Shown: positions 22,162-32,335 of the stretch, piece by piece
Layout of the letters: the number at the start of each line of letters is the position of its first letter
Position numbering within the stretch: the first letter of the stretch is position 1
Assembly (NCBI GenBank): GCA_030247855.1
Contig: JAPDRN010000046.1
Location: forward strand, 124,001 to 188,000
DNA: 64,000 nucleotides
Direction of reading: 5' to 3'
Source: Knufia peltigerae
Taxonomy: Eukaryota; Ascomycota; Eurotiomycetes; Chaetothyriales; Trichomeriaceae
The notes under the pieces: model-generated
What the model saw: the letters and a program-made list of their open reading frames with translations, nothing else
What the model was told of the DNA's origin: nothing
Database searches by the model: none
Made by a program: the position numbers and the translations under genes

Positions 22162-23649
22162 ATGACGATGACCTATAGGGAGGCCACATATCGGGTCGAA
22201 GATGTCGAGCAACAAGCAACATCATCATCATCATCATCATCATCATCGCCACTATCACCACCACCATCATTGGCCCAATCACAACAACAACAACATGATG
22301 CCGCCACCGCCGCCACCGCCGGCGCCCCCGAAGAAGATGATACTCGAACCATGCCAGATCGAATTGGTCCTTGGCTTTTGAAGAGGGGTAGAAGTTCAAG
22401 TTGGACCACTTCCACCGTTGTCGGATGTGAGACACCACCGGCCTCCGGTCCGAGTTTGAGTTCGAGTGGACAACAAAGTCGGTCTGACAGTCCGTCGGGT
22501 CGTGGAGTTGGCAGTACGGAACGGCAATGGTCAGAAATCACGAGAACCCTGAGGGAAGTTGATGAACAATTTGAAAGGATTCAAGCAATTTTAAATGCCG
22601 ACGAGGAGGACAGAAACAAAGATGTGAGGGGAGAAGAGGAAGAACAACAAGGATCTAGTCATGACAACAGACCATCACCAATGTCAGTATCGAGATCGAG
22701 AGCGAGAGCGAGAGCAAGAGCGACAACAATACCTACGTTACCACCGGTGCCGGGACAACTACCACTACCAGAATCGATTCATGTTCCTGTTCATGTTCCT
22801 ACTGCTGCCGGCGGTCGTTCAAAGGTGAATGTGAACGTTGACGGAAACACCGAGCCCAACATCACGAACACAAGCAGAAACAACCACAGGAACTCGAAAG
22901 TCAACACCACGAACATGAATACAAACACAGATATACCATCACCACCACCACCACCACCACCACCACCAACACGACGCTCAACAAGAGCAAGAACGAGAAC
23001 AAGACCAAGATTGATGACCGACGTCGAAAGAATGGCCGAAAGTGGTAACGGTTATTTTCGTACTACAGCTACGGGTGATGCGGCCGCAGCCATCACCACC
23101 ACCACCACCACTTACCAAGAAGATGGTACGAGGTGTGAGATTTGTGGCTGTGGCGACACCGACAGAGTCGTCTTCTTGGCTCGTTCGCAGGTGTGGTTGG
23201 TATGTACTTTGTCGTTGTTTTTGGCTTGTTCGGGTCTCATCGTCACACCTGGCATTTACGACCGAGCTTTCCGACGTGGGGACTTTGGTGACCGAAGAAG
23301 TCGAGAAAGATGGTTCTTGCTGTTTTTGATTCTACCGGTGGTTTGTGTCAGTGTCGTGCTCGCGGTGGCATTGTACGGGTTACGACAAGTCAGGGATGAC
23401 CTGACAAACAGGACGAGGGCAAGGTGTTGCCGTATGGCAAAGGCGAGTCTAGGGTTGGAAAACCCAGAGGTAGAGACGGGGGCAGGGGAAGGGACATCAA
23501 CGACGACCACGAGAAGATCGAGGCAAGATCAAAAATTTTCATCTCCCTTGACGGGAGGAAAAGGAAGAATATGGGTAGGTTGGTATGCCATCATGTTTGG
23601 TGGTGTCATGTATTGGATCTTGGAGAGTTGGGCCATGCCTATGATTTGA
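22162..23649 (+). CDS. Unrecognised membrane protein with low-complexity N-terminus
   Basis: Single open frame of 495 residues from the ATG at 22162 (a second ATG is at 22168). I do not recognise a family. Residues about 20-30 are a poly-Ser run from a TCA repeat, followed by Gln, Ala-Thr, Arg-Ala, Asn/Thr-rich and poly-Pro segments up to about residue 320. The C-terminal third is different: a Cys group CEICGCG (about 328), then three predicted membrane helices (about 345-367, 388-411 and 473-493), with a conserved-looking charged loop between the first two. The short lumenal tail ends AMPMI. The ordered C-terminus argues that the gene is real, whereas the N-terminus could be partly mis-annotated. 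Confidence 0.6.
   Translation: MTMTYREATYRVEDVEQQATSSSSSSSSSPLSPPPSLAQSQQQQHDAATAATAGAPEEDDTRTMPDRIGPWLLKRGRSSSWTTSTVVGCETPPASGPSLSSSGQQSRSDSPSGRGVGSTERQWSEITRTLREVDEQFERIQAILNADEEDRNKDVRGEEEEQQGSSHDNRPSPMSVSRSRARARARATTIPTLPPVPGQLPLPESIHVPVHVPTAAGGRSKVNVNVDGNTEPNITNTSRNNHRNSKVNTTNMNTNTDIPSPPPPPPPPPTRRSTRARTRTRPRLMTDVERMAESGNGYFRTTATGDAAAAITTTTTTYQEDGTRCEICGCGDTDRVVFLARSQVWLVCTLSLFLACSGLIVTPGIYDRAFRRGDFGDRRSRERWFLLFLILPVVCVSVVLAVALYGLRQVRDDLTNRTRARCCRMAKASLGLENPEVETGAGEGTSTTTTRRSRQDQKFSSPLTGGKGRIWVGWYAIMFGGVMYWILESWAMPMI
22221..22247 (+). repeat. (ATC)n microsatellite coding for poly-Ser
   Basis: Nine perfect ATC units inside the 22162 gene, read as TCA (Ser) codons. Likely to vary in length between strains. 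Confidence 0.9.
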
Positions 23650-24029
23650 AAGAGAAAAAAGGATGAAGAAAAGAAAGATTACAAAGGTGAAGAAGAGGAA
23701 GGAGAAAGGGGAAAAAAAGGCGGTGAAAAAAATAGAAAAAAAAACTCACGACCAAAAAAAAAGTCATGATGGATTGGATGATGGGAAAGAAGAAAAGAGA
23801 CAATCGCCATGGTTTTGAGCGTCTCTCATAGACAGTAACCCCCTCATGAGAGATGTGTTTATGTTTGTTTTTGTTTCTGTCTAAATGATTGAATGAAGAA
23901 AAGAGAATGATGAATGAGATTTATCTTCTACTATACCACGTCGGAAGAACTGACACCATCTCGAAGCATATCAAAGCATATCACCATTGGATGACTCTGT
24001 ACATTGTTACATTTTCTTACATGATCTAG
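23650..24029. other. Convergent intergenic region, A-rich
   Basis: A/G-rich on the plus strand up to about 23770, with several A7-A9 runs. It lies between two stop codons, and no gene is seen. Confidence 0.5.
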
Positions 24030-27000
24030 CTAGACTCTCGACCCGTGACTCGTCTCCTCGTCTCTCTTATCTACCCTCTCCTCAGTCATGGGTTTCGGAT
24101 CATCGGTCTTGTACCAAAGACCGTTGAAAGCGCTAATCAACCATTTACTCAACTTTTCATACACGACGTGATTGGCGTTGTGAAAGAAAATACCATGATC
24201 GCTGTCGGGGAAAAAGTGAACATCATAGTTTTCTATCCCGGCGAGGTCAAACTTGTCCAGTAGCGTCAGCGTGTTTTGCATGTGCACATTGTCGTCGGCG
24301 ACGCCGTGCATGATCAGAAATCTGACGTTCTGACCGATGGCCGTGACGTTGCTGATGGCGGTCCGATCGTAACCCGACGGGTTGTCCTGTGGCATGCGCA
24401 TGTACCTTTCCGTGTAGATGCTGTCGTAGAAGCGCCAATCCGTGACCGGGGCCACCGACATGCCGTACTTGAACGTCTCGCCGGCGTCGGTCTCGAGGAC
24501 CTTGAGCGTCATGAAGCCGCCGTACGACCAGCCCCAGATGGCCATGCGGGAGGCGTCGACATAGTCCTTTCCAGCCCACATCTTGGCCGCCGCGATCTGG
24601 TCGTGCGCTTCGTACTTGCCCAGCTCGTCGCGGACGATGGTCCGGGCTTTGCGGCCGATGAAGCCTGTCCCGCGCCCGTCGAGCGTCACCACGATATACC
24701 CCAGCGAACTGGCGACGTACGACTGAAAGTCCACGTGGAATCGGCGATTGACCATTTGAGATCCGGGACCGCCGTAGAGGTAGAAAAGAACCGGGTATTT
24801 CTTGTTGGGGTCAAAGTGTGGAGGACGGCGCTCCACAAGTTGTAGCGTTTGCCCTTCGATGGTGACATTTTGGAAAATCTGATGGGGGAGTTCGTGAGCC
24901 GAAGCCATTTGGGCGAGAGCCTTGTTGTCTTCGAGCTTCTGGTCGATCTTCTCCGTGTTTGCAGGTGTCGAAACGACCTTCTGATAGGGGATGCTAGGTC
25001 CCTGGTAGGTTAGCAGGACGTAGCCTGCGCCTGAAGAGAACGAACTTGTCCAGTAGGCGGCTTCTTCCGATGGGACGAGAGGTTTCATGTCTGTCCCGTC
25101 GAGCTTGACGCTATATACATGTCGCTGCGTGGGCGCTTCTTTGGCGGCGACAAAATATACCAGATTGTTCTTGAGGTCGACTGCCGCAGGTCCACCGTCG
25201 ACTTCCCAGTGACCTTTGGTGAGCATGGTGGGGATCGAGCTGTTCAGAGGTGTAAAGTAGGCAAGGTGAGTGCTATCGTCAGAGATGACAATGTCGACGT
25301 AGCCATCTTCGGGTCGCCCGCTTGCTAAATCAGCCGGGACGTACTTGGTGGACTGAGTAGGTTCAATCCAACCTCCGTCAACGTCTTTGAGATCGACAGT
25401 CCTGACTGTTTGGCCTGTCCTAGTAGTGACGTCCACCAACACAACCCTGACGCGGTCGCTAACACGGTTAGACTCCGATACCAATGCCTTTCCGCTATCA
25501 GCCCAGACGATGTTGAATATAATTCGGTCGTCTTCAGGAAAGCCTCCTTCTATGTCAATAGTAAAAACTTCTTGTTGTGCAATGTCGTAGAAAAGCATAT
25601 CCACCACCGGGTTTGGTGCGCCGGCTTTGGGGTATTTAATCTCTTTGACTTCAGGATAGTTCTCAAGTCCTTCGATTGGCTTCTTCCCACTGGGCCTCGA
25701 CAAAAAGTACTGGACAGGATACTCCGGGACCATGGTCTCGTTTGTGCGCAAGAATGCGACATACTGACCGTCACGCGCCCACCATGTCGCCGTATTGGTA
25801 CCAAAGACTTCTTCCTCGTAGGCCCAATCTGGGATACCGTAGAAGTATTCGGGGCCTCCGTCGTCTGTGATTTGTGTGACTTTTGCCGAGGACAAGGATC
25901 TCAGGTAGAGGTTGTTGTTCCTTGTAAACACAATTGAATCACTGTTGGGAGACCACTGAGCGAGTTGGGTCTTCGTGTCCGGATATGCCGGATCTAATGG
26001 TTGGACGGCCTGCGTTTCGACATCGAGAATGAAATAGATTCCCAAGAACGAATGTCGATAGACCTTCTCTCGCTTCGACATGAGGAGAACATGCTTGTAA
26101 TCAGGGCTCACCCAGAAGTTGTCCGTCCACAATTGCTGGCCATTGACGTTGAACCAGCCACTTTTGATCAAGACTTTGTCTTTTGTAGCGTTGGCAGATG
26201 CAGAAGTTCGGCTTCTGATATCCTCCACAACGGCAAAAGCTTTGTCTGGCTGGTTTGTTTCGAGCAACAAACCATCCTCACCATCAGGGCCTGCGGTCCA
26301 TTCTATATTAGCATATTTTGGTTGCCACTTCCCGGACAGAACCTCATCAAGTGACACTTTCTTTCCCGAGCTCTTGGTAGGTTTTTCGTGGTCGTAGGCC
26401 AGGGTTGAAGCATGCTTGTATCTGGCTGTTGACACAAATACGAATAAAGCAAATGCCCAACCAACAATGGCAATAATAGACACCAGCCATAACGCTCTCC
26501 GCAAACCCTTCGACATCCGGCTCCCATCCGTGTAGTTCTTATCCACAAATCTGGGCAGCTCAGGATCACTGTCATTGTCGCGGTATTGTACAGGCTCCTC
26601 AGCCTCCTTTGTCGCGTAAACCGAATTCAGATTCTCGAGGACTAGGGATGTAGTCGACACGGTGGTGACGCTTTCTTCAGATGACCTCGACCGATCACCA
26701 TCTTCCCTTGTGGATGTGCCTTCCCAGTCGCCTTCTTCCTTGATCAGTGTCTCCCTCTCTTCCTGCGAGGCCCTTGCACTCCTCGTCATTGTAGTCGATA
26801 TTTGCCAAGGTCCTAGATTGGATGCAAGAGATGTGGACCTGGAATGATGGACGCTGTCGCTATCGGAGCATATTGATGGACGTTCGGAGGCCGGCAATGC
26901 AGTGCCGTCGATATCTCTACGTACGACTGCTGCGACTCTCTTCCGAGGGGATAACAATGGGGGGTCTTTGGCGTAGAGACCAGTGATTACCGTGAGCGTA

Positions 27001-27071
27001 TCTGCGGCGTTGGGTGTTGAAACCAATCGCTCTGGAGACTGCGGAGGCGGAGTTGCGCTGAGAGGCTCCAT
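24030..27071 (-). CDS. dapB: Dipeptidyl aminopeptidase, type II membrane protein (DapB/Ste13 family)
   Basis: Single exon, 1013 residues. A cytosolic N-terminus of about 190 residues is followed by one membrane anchor (ALWLVSIIAIVGWAF, about 193-215), then the lumenal beta-propeller and the C-terminal alpha/beta-hydrolase. The catalytic triad is visible: Ser in GWSYGG (about 848), Asp in GVADDNVH (about 924) and His in SDHGIFF (about 955). The substrate-binding Glu pair is in the DWAYEEEVFG motif. Family enzymes remove X-Pro or X-Ala dipeptides in the Golgi (Ste13) or vacuole (Dap2/DapB). It is about 100 residues longer than most DapB proteins, entirely in the cytosolic N-terminus, so an internal start is possible. 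Confidence 0.93.
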   Translation of the reverse strand: MEPLSATPPPQSPERLVSTPNAADTLTVITGLYAKDPPLLSPRKRVAAVVRRDIDGTALPASERPSICSDSDSVHHSRSTSLASNLGPWQISTTMTRSARASQEERETLIKEEGDWEGTSTREDGDRSRSSEESVTTVSTTSLVLENLNSVYATKEAEEPVQYRDNDSDPELPRFVDKNYTDGSRMSKGLRRALWLVSIIAIVGWAFALFVFVSTARYKHASTLAYDHEKPTKSSGKKVSLDEVLSGKWQPKYANIEWTAGPDGEDGLLLETNQPDKAFAVVEDIRSRTSASANATKDKVLIKSGWFNVNGQQLWTDNFWVSPDYKHVLLMSKREKVYRHSFLGIYFILDVETQAVQPLDPAYPDTKTQLAQWSPNSDSIVFTRNNNLYLRSLSSAKVTQITDDGGPEYFYGIPDWAYEEEVFGTNTATWWARDGQYVAFLRTNETMVPEYPVQYFLSRPSGKKPIEGLENYPEVKEIKYPKAGAPNPVVDMLFYDIAQQEVFTIDIEGGFPEDDRIIFNIVWADSGKALVSESNRVSDRVRVVLVDVTTRTGQTVRTVDLKDVDGGWIEPTQSTKYVPADLASGRPEDGYVDIVISDDSTHLAYFTPLNSSIPTMLTKGHWEVDGGPAAVDLKNNLVYFVAAKEAPTQRHVYSVKLDGTDMKPLVPSEEAAYWTSSFSSGAGYVLLTYQGPSIPYQKVVSTPANTEKIDQKLEDNKALAQMASAHELPHQIFQNVTIEGQTLQLVERRPPHFDPNKKYPVLFYLYGGPGSQMVNRRFHVDFQSYVASSLGYIVVTLDGRGTGFIGRKARTIVRDELGKYEAHDQIAAAKMWAGKDYVDASRMAIWGWSYGGFMTLKVLETDAGETFKYGMSVAPVTDWRFYDSIYTERYMRMPQDNPSGYDRTAISNVTAIGQNVRFLIMHGVADDNVHMQNTLTLLDKFDLAGIENYDVHFFPDSDHGIFFHNANHVVYEKLSKWLISAFNGLWYKTDDPKPMTEERVDKRDEETSHGSRV

Positions 27072-28154
27072 CGCTCCACCGTAATACTATTGTGAGTCTG
27101 CGAATACCTTTACATCGGGAACATGAACAGTTTGTGCATTCTATTGACTCTAAAACTATCTGTAAGGCGAAGGCAAATATTCTGTTTCTCAGACCTGGAT
27201 CTCTACCATGGTTCTCAGATATGCTGTTCGCAGACGTGGTGCTGTTTTGGTGTTTCAACGCCGCAGCCTCGTCAATCGCCGAAAACAGACTAGCGTAAGT
27301 ATTCGAACGCAGCCTTGAGCTTCTACTTTCACCGCGTACAGTATTTCCCACTGGCCTGAACATTCCATAAGACCTTAATGACTCCTAATACTCCGAGAAT
27401 AAAGCCATGGCATGGCGACTGCTGTATTCAGTATCTAGCATCCCGTCTGCTTCGGAGGAACAACAGCCGTGTGAAGGCCTACTGAGGCAGGCGATCAGTA
27501 CATCACCCTCATCTGTTTTATTGTATGCTGTGGATGTGTATCCAAAGCTGCTGGCCCCTAGGACGGAGTGTTGTTTCTGTAGTCTCAATGATGAACAGCA
27601 ACGACGACGTACTCCGTAAAGCAATGACTTAACTATGAGTAACAAGTTACAAGAACCGTCTAAGAAACTACCCTGTACGGATTAGTCGGGAAACGGCCGG
27701 AATGGAGCAGCTTCGGCGAGAGGTCGATCAACGTGATGATCACACACCTCATCAGCGCTAAAGGTGGACAACCGACAAGGCTCACCAGACGGCGGCAAAG
27801 GGATGACAATAATGATATCTGTCTAATAAGCGGAAGAAAAAAGAAGACTTTTCACTCCGTATTGCTGACTCAACAGCACGATAGCAGCGGTAGCTTCTCT
27901 CTTCCTTCAAACCATTATCCGGTCCCACCAACTTTCTCTACTCTGCTCGTGAAAATGGTCTGATGTCTGTCATTCTCTCTGACTGGCCGAGAAAACACCT
28001 GTTGTGATATCATTGTGCTTGGACTACGCAGAGAATTCCTATCTCTGGTCAGCAGTCTACCACTTACTGTCCTCTTCTCTCAACCTCAGTCCATTGTCAA
28101 CACACTACATTAGCACCTCGATTCTGATTCACCGGCTTCCTCGGAATCACTAAT

Positions 28155-28660
28155 ATGGCAACCATCGACATTCAAGCATTCGTCTCACCTGACACATCAA
28201 ACACTTCATATGCAAGCTAGCATGCTAGTCACGACATCCTCCGGAAGCTGTTGACGCCCTATGAGGCCCGTCAGAGCCTCGCTTGCTAGCCTTGCGCATC
28301 ATCGATTTGCCCAATGTTTTCATCCACCAATACCTCGTGCAGGTCTTTGCGAAGACCAACGCATGAACGCTGGCCCAGGACCTTGCGAAACAGGAAGTCG
28401 AGCCTGCCACGCTGGGTTAGGCTCCCTGTGCTCAGCAGCGGAATGAGCGTGACTGGTCGCTAACTTGTGAGAACGACATGGTACTTTCCGACCTCGCACC
28501 GGATTGTTGACCACCATTACACCAGACGACTCCCTCTCGTACCTCCGGATATGCCGGTGGGCTTCCATCAAGTCAGAGGGCTCCACCTGGCTTTTCTATC
28601 CGTATGCACCAACACAGAGACGGCTTCGGATTGAGGAGATGATCATGATACTTGCTCTGG
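28155..28660 (+). pseudogene. Possible decayed coding sequence, family not recognised
   Basis: From the ATG at 28155 a frame reads well until TAG at 28218, continues sensibly (ASHDILRKLLTPYEARQ) to TAG at 28287, then shifts frame and reads ALRIIDLPNVFIHQYLVQVF. It meets TGA at 28364 and TAG at 28418, with plausible protein between them. All four stops could arise by one transition (C to T or G to A). This looks like an old exon set with disabling changes, but no family was recognised and chance cannot be excluded. Confidence 0.25.
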
Positions 28661-28854
28661 TGAGTTTACCAAGGTGAGATTAGTCATTTTCTTTCTGATG
28701 ATCCAATGCTTGTTGCTCCTGCAAGGATCAGAGCTTCATCTGCATGCTGGGTAAAAAAAATTGTCTTGTGACGCAGTGATGGTTTACCGCTTCGTATCCG
28801 ACAGGTCCGTTCACTTCCTCCGTTGGCATATACGAGAGGAGAAGCGAGTAGTCC

Positions 28855-28860
28855 TATAAA
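28855..28860 (+). promoter_or_regulatory. TATA box of the opsin-like gene
   Basis: TATAAA, 158-163 bp upstream of the ATG at 29018. It is followed by a C/T-rich leader, a typical arrangement for an inducible, highly expressed fungal gene. Confidence 0.5.
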
Positions 28861-29017
28861 GGACGTCAAGTTTTCCCCCTCCTCCATCTGAGCGTCAGGA
28901 ACTCATCAAGCAAACAGCTCCGAATTCACTTTTCCAGTAACCTCCTGTCCAAGCTAGACAGAATCTAACCCTTTCAACAACCTTCTTTTGCCTCCAACCT
29001 CGTCACAAATAGACACA

Positions 29018-29994
29018 ATGGGTAACCACGCACTCGATATCAACGGCTTCGTCGTGAATGGCAAGTCTGTTGACATCCACATCACCACTCGAGGATCTGA
29101 CTGGATCTTCACTGTTACCTCCATCATGGGTCTTCTCTTCCTCTGCATTCTCGGCGCCAGCTTTTTGAAGTCAGTGAAGAACCGGTTCTTCTTCTACACC
29201 CTTGCTGCGCCCGCATTCGTTGCCTTCGTTGTCAACTTCTCCATCGCTTCGAACCTCGGTTGGACTCCCATTGACGTCGAATGGCACCGCTCCAACGGTG
29301 ATGTTGCTGGCAACAACCGCCAAATTTGGTATGTCCGCTACATTGGATGGTAAGTAATGAGTATCCTCATTCCCACTCTCTTTCTGGACACACAGCCTAA
29401 CATTGTTCCCCAAGGTTCTTGGTCTGGCCGATCATCAGCGTTGCCATCCTGCTCACATCGATGGTCCCGACTCTTTACATCCTGTGGACAGTCTTCCTTA
29501 CCGGCTCCATGGCCATTCTCGCCACTGTCGCCGCGCTTGTGAAGACCGACTACAAGTGGGCCTTTTATACGTTCTGGCTCTTCGCCTGGCTCTTGGTCGG
29601 CTACAACTTGATCTGGCTCCCACGCAAGTACGCCAGCAGCCTTGGCTTGGACGTCGCCCGTATCCACAACGTCTCCTCCGGATTCATCTGGGGTGTCTGG
29701 GGCTTGTACCCCATCTGTTGGGGTGTGTCTGAGGGAGGCAACGTCATCCCTCCCGACTCCGAGCTCATCTACTACGGCATCCTCGACTGTCTCCTTCTCC
29801 CCGTCCTCTTCAGCTACTTCCTGTGGGCTCACTGGAACATCGACCCTGCTCGTCTGGGTCTCGCCATGAGATCCTACGAGGACCCTCTCCCGGGCACTTT
29901 GCCCCACCACGAGAAGCAGCCTGTCCCTGCTCCTTCTGAGGGCGTTACCAATGGCTCTGCTCCAGCCGAGCCCGCCCCAGCTGCTGCTGTGTAG
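29018..29994 (+). CDS. Opsin-fold membrane protein lacking the retinal lysine (Hsp30/Yro2/ORP-like)
   Basis: Exons 29018-29349 and 29415-29994 give 303 residues. The 65-bp intron (GTAAGT, CTAAC, AAG) splits the Trp codon of helix C. Seven membrane helices are visible. Helix C reads RYIGWFLVWP where proton pumps have RYxDW..TTP, so the counter-ion Asp is Gly110. Helix G reads YYGILDCLLLPV: Asp235 is kept, but the Schiff-base position four residues on is Leu239 instead of Lys. It therefore cannot bind retinal in the usual way. The closest named groups are the Hsp30/Yro2/Mrh1 plasma-membrane proteins and fungal opsin-related proteins, associated with heat, ethanol or acid stress. The tail is Pro/Ala-rich and cytosolic. 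Confidence 0.85.
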
Positions 29995-30807
29995 ACATGT
30001 GGCACCTAGCTAACTTCTGGTGGCCAATGAGACGGAGGGTGCGCTTCGGATCCTTACACACCTACCGGCACAGCACGACAACAACAACCACAACCACATC
30101 GGACCAGATATGATACCCCACCCCCCCTTCTCGATTAATTTGAATGTTGATGGAAGTAATGAGAGAAGTAATGCGCAAAGTAATGGAAGTCGAAAGCAAT
30201 GCCCAAAAAAAGAGTTTGTGCTGTCTGATGATTCTGCGCCGCCAACTATGACAAAAATAATGGAAAGGTGGTGGAAGTTTTCTTTGACTCAACATGATTT
30301 GAGATACCCACTCGCTATTAGACCGATATACTACAGATGTTCTTAATTCTAATCCTTGATCAATTGTTATCATTATTACCTGCATCAGTGATTGCACTAT
30401 TTGAACCGTGTTTAAGAAAAATAAAACTAGAGTAGTCGAGTGAGATCAGAATTGATAAAGTCCAATTAAAACAATAATTAATGAGACGTGTTTCCATCAC
30501 TTCTCTCCTTTCATCCTTGCCCATCACAAAAGTCTTGGGGTATCTCTCGAGAATAGCAAATAGGGGGTATCATCGCAAGCAAAAGAAAGACAGAAAAAGT
30601 GCGCACAAAGCGAGAAGGAAGCCGAATCATCGGTCCTTCTTCGCTGGGGGTATCATCCGTCCAACGCTTCAAAACGACTATCCATGCTCTCTCAGTCATC
30701 ATCGTCATCATCATGATCCACGTCTTCTGTTCCTTTGTCTCTCATCTCCCGTGTCGGTACTACCCATCCATGGCCAACTCTGGCCCAATAACTCTTCAAT
30801 GAGTAAC
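29995..30807. other. Convergent intergenic region
   Basis: 813 bp between two stop codons. It is AT-rich at 30340-30480, with AATAAA near 30419. Several short frames are present but none looks coding. Confidence 0.45.
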
Positions 30808-31288
30808 CTACTGTGTAGGTGGGACCACACCTTCAGCAGCCGGCTCTTCAGGTTGCTCAGGCTTCTTCTCTTCTTTCGCTTGGCCTTTTCCCCCCAAGTG
30901 AGGCCAATGAAACCTTTCCTTTTTGCCGGCGGCAGCAGCAGCACCTTCTTCCGGGGTCTCGGTCTTCCTTTCAGCACTGCTCGAGCGCCTGTGGTGTAGG
31001 ATCTTGTCGACCTTGTCCTCTATCTTGTCGACGATGGACTGTCTGCGCTTGGGTGTTTCCGGCGTGGTCTCAGGGGTGGCTTCCACCGCCGGTGGTGCTG
31101 CAGCCGGGACTTCAGTCGCCGTGGGTTGTGGAGCTTGGTCCTCCTCAGCTGGAGGTGCCTCCGTAGTAGGTGCCTGGGGTTTCTTGTGTGTAAGTCAATG
31201 CTTCAATGATAGAGGTCTGTCACTTGTTATGACAACCTACCTTCTTCGGGTGGATCAGTTTGTCGAGTTTGTCGAGAACAGGCATCAT
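30808..31288 (-). CDS. Small charged, disordered protein, two exons
   Basis: Exon 1 is 31288-31241 (starts MMPVLDKLDKLIHPKK) and exon 2 is 31173-30808, joined across a GTAGGT...CCCCAG intron at 31174-31240. An alternative acceptor at 31183 (AAG) would add Lys-Pro-Gln in frame. The product has about 137 residues: a Pro/Ala/Glu/Thr-rich start, a basic amphipathic middle (RRQSIVDKIEDKVDKILHH), then Lys/Glu/Pro-rich to the end. No domain or membrane segment is visible. Two similar short amphipathic stretches (VLDKLDKLI and IVDKIEDKVDKIL) suggest lipid or protein binding. I do not recognise a family. Confidence 0.65.
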
Positions 31289-32335
31289 GTATAAAGTTTG
31301 ATATGGATGTGTTGATCAACACTTTTGATTGATTTTTGGATATTTGATTTTGTCTTTGATACTTGGAAAAAAAAAGACCCAAGACTTAAAACCTACCTTC
31401 TAGGCCATGGTCCTTTATCTACGAGCACGTCCCCCTTCGAGAACGAGTGAGAATGGTCTGCTTCTGCCAGGGGGGAATGTTCGTGGTGATCATGTGATGA
31501 GGCATTTGCAGTGTAATACGAGCATAGAGGGGGCTCAGCCATCTACGATCGAGGTGATCAGGCTTGGTAATTCTCTCGTGACGAACGCCTTGGACAATTC
31601 ATTGCGTAAGAAGAGGATGTCCTTGTGACACCTCTGGGCTGGGCTTGCAATATGCGTGATAATCTCATTTGAGCCTTTGTTGCGGGGTTTGCATGGCACA
31701 TCCCTCTCTTGACCTACCTCGACTCCCCGGGTGCAGCAAGATCGGTCAGAAAGAGACTTTGGCGAGTTGAGTGGCGTCGAAACTTCTTACAGATTCCTAG
31801 CGAAGAGGCCTGTTGGTTCTGCTTGACGAACGAAGCGACCGGCTGTCTCGCCCAAGACGCTGACCCGGATGTCATGATCTTTCAATTGGTAAGAGGATTT
31901 TCAATATGAGAGGAGAGGTGAGAACAGTGGACTCATTCTTGGGAAAAGCCGTCATCCGTCTTTTCCGCCTAGTTCCAATTGGACCCCCTGTGGACTCATT
32001 CTGGGATCTACCGGTGTCGATGGTGTGTCTCTCTGGCGCTTGCGGAACTTCAATCGGGCCTAGACCCTTGTTGTTGCGTTGATCTCCAACATTTTTGGCG
32101 TTTTAGCTGCAGGAAGATGTGCGCGCAATGAGGGGTTGATGCGCCTCTCAAACAATGACTTGCAAGTTAGAGGGATTGACCACCGTACACACAGTCGTAC
32201 TCGTACAGTCTATTCTTCCTCGCCGATGAAGGAAGACGATTAGCACTAAAAGGATCGGTCGCTCCATCAGACGATCCCTTTCGTGGAACCCCGGATTTCT
32301 GCACACCGCAGTTCGAAAAAGACTCTCCGTGCGCC
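31289..32335. other. Gene-poor region
   Basis: About 1 kb with no intact gene. A possible orphan exon lies at 31709-31898 (separate entry). The phrase GTGGACTCATTCT occurs twice, near 31927 and 31990. Confidence 0.4.
31709..31898 (+). pseudogene. Possible orphan exon resembling the CwfJ (Drn1/CWF19L1) Cys motif
   Basis: An open frame reads RRNFLQIPSEEACWFCL and then runs to FQL just before a good donor (GGTAAGAG near 31889). CWFCL preceded by a polar Glu-rich stretch is the entry motif of the CwfJ C-terminal domain 1 (zinc-binding CxxC). The rest of that domain (HLIVS..., histidine motif) was not found downstream, and no ATG opens the frame. It could be a relic of a debranching-factor gene or chance. 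Low confidence. Confidence 0.2.

Larger units (their letters stand above)
27072..29017. other. Divergent intergenic region DapB/opsin-like
   Basis: 1.95 kb. It contains TACTCCGTA at 27610-27618, a possible gene relic at 28155-28660 (separate entry) and a TATA box for the opsin-like gene. Otherwise no gene is seen. Confidence 0.4.

Noticed and set aside
28320..28586. 88-codon minus-strand frame
   Set aside because: The opposite strand reads better as decayed coding sequence, and this frame has no recognisable content.
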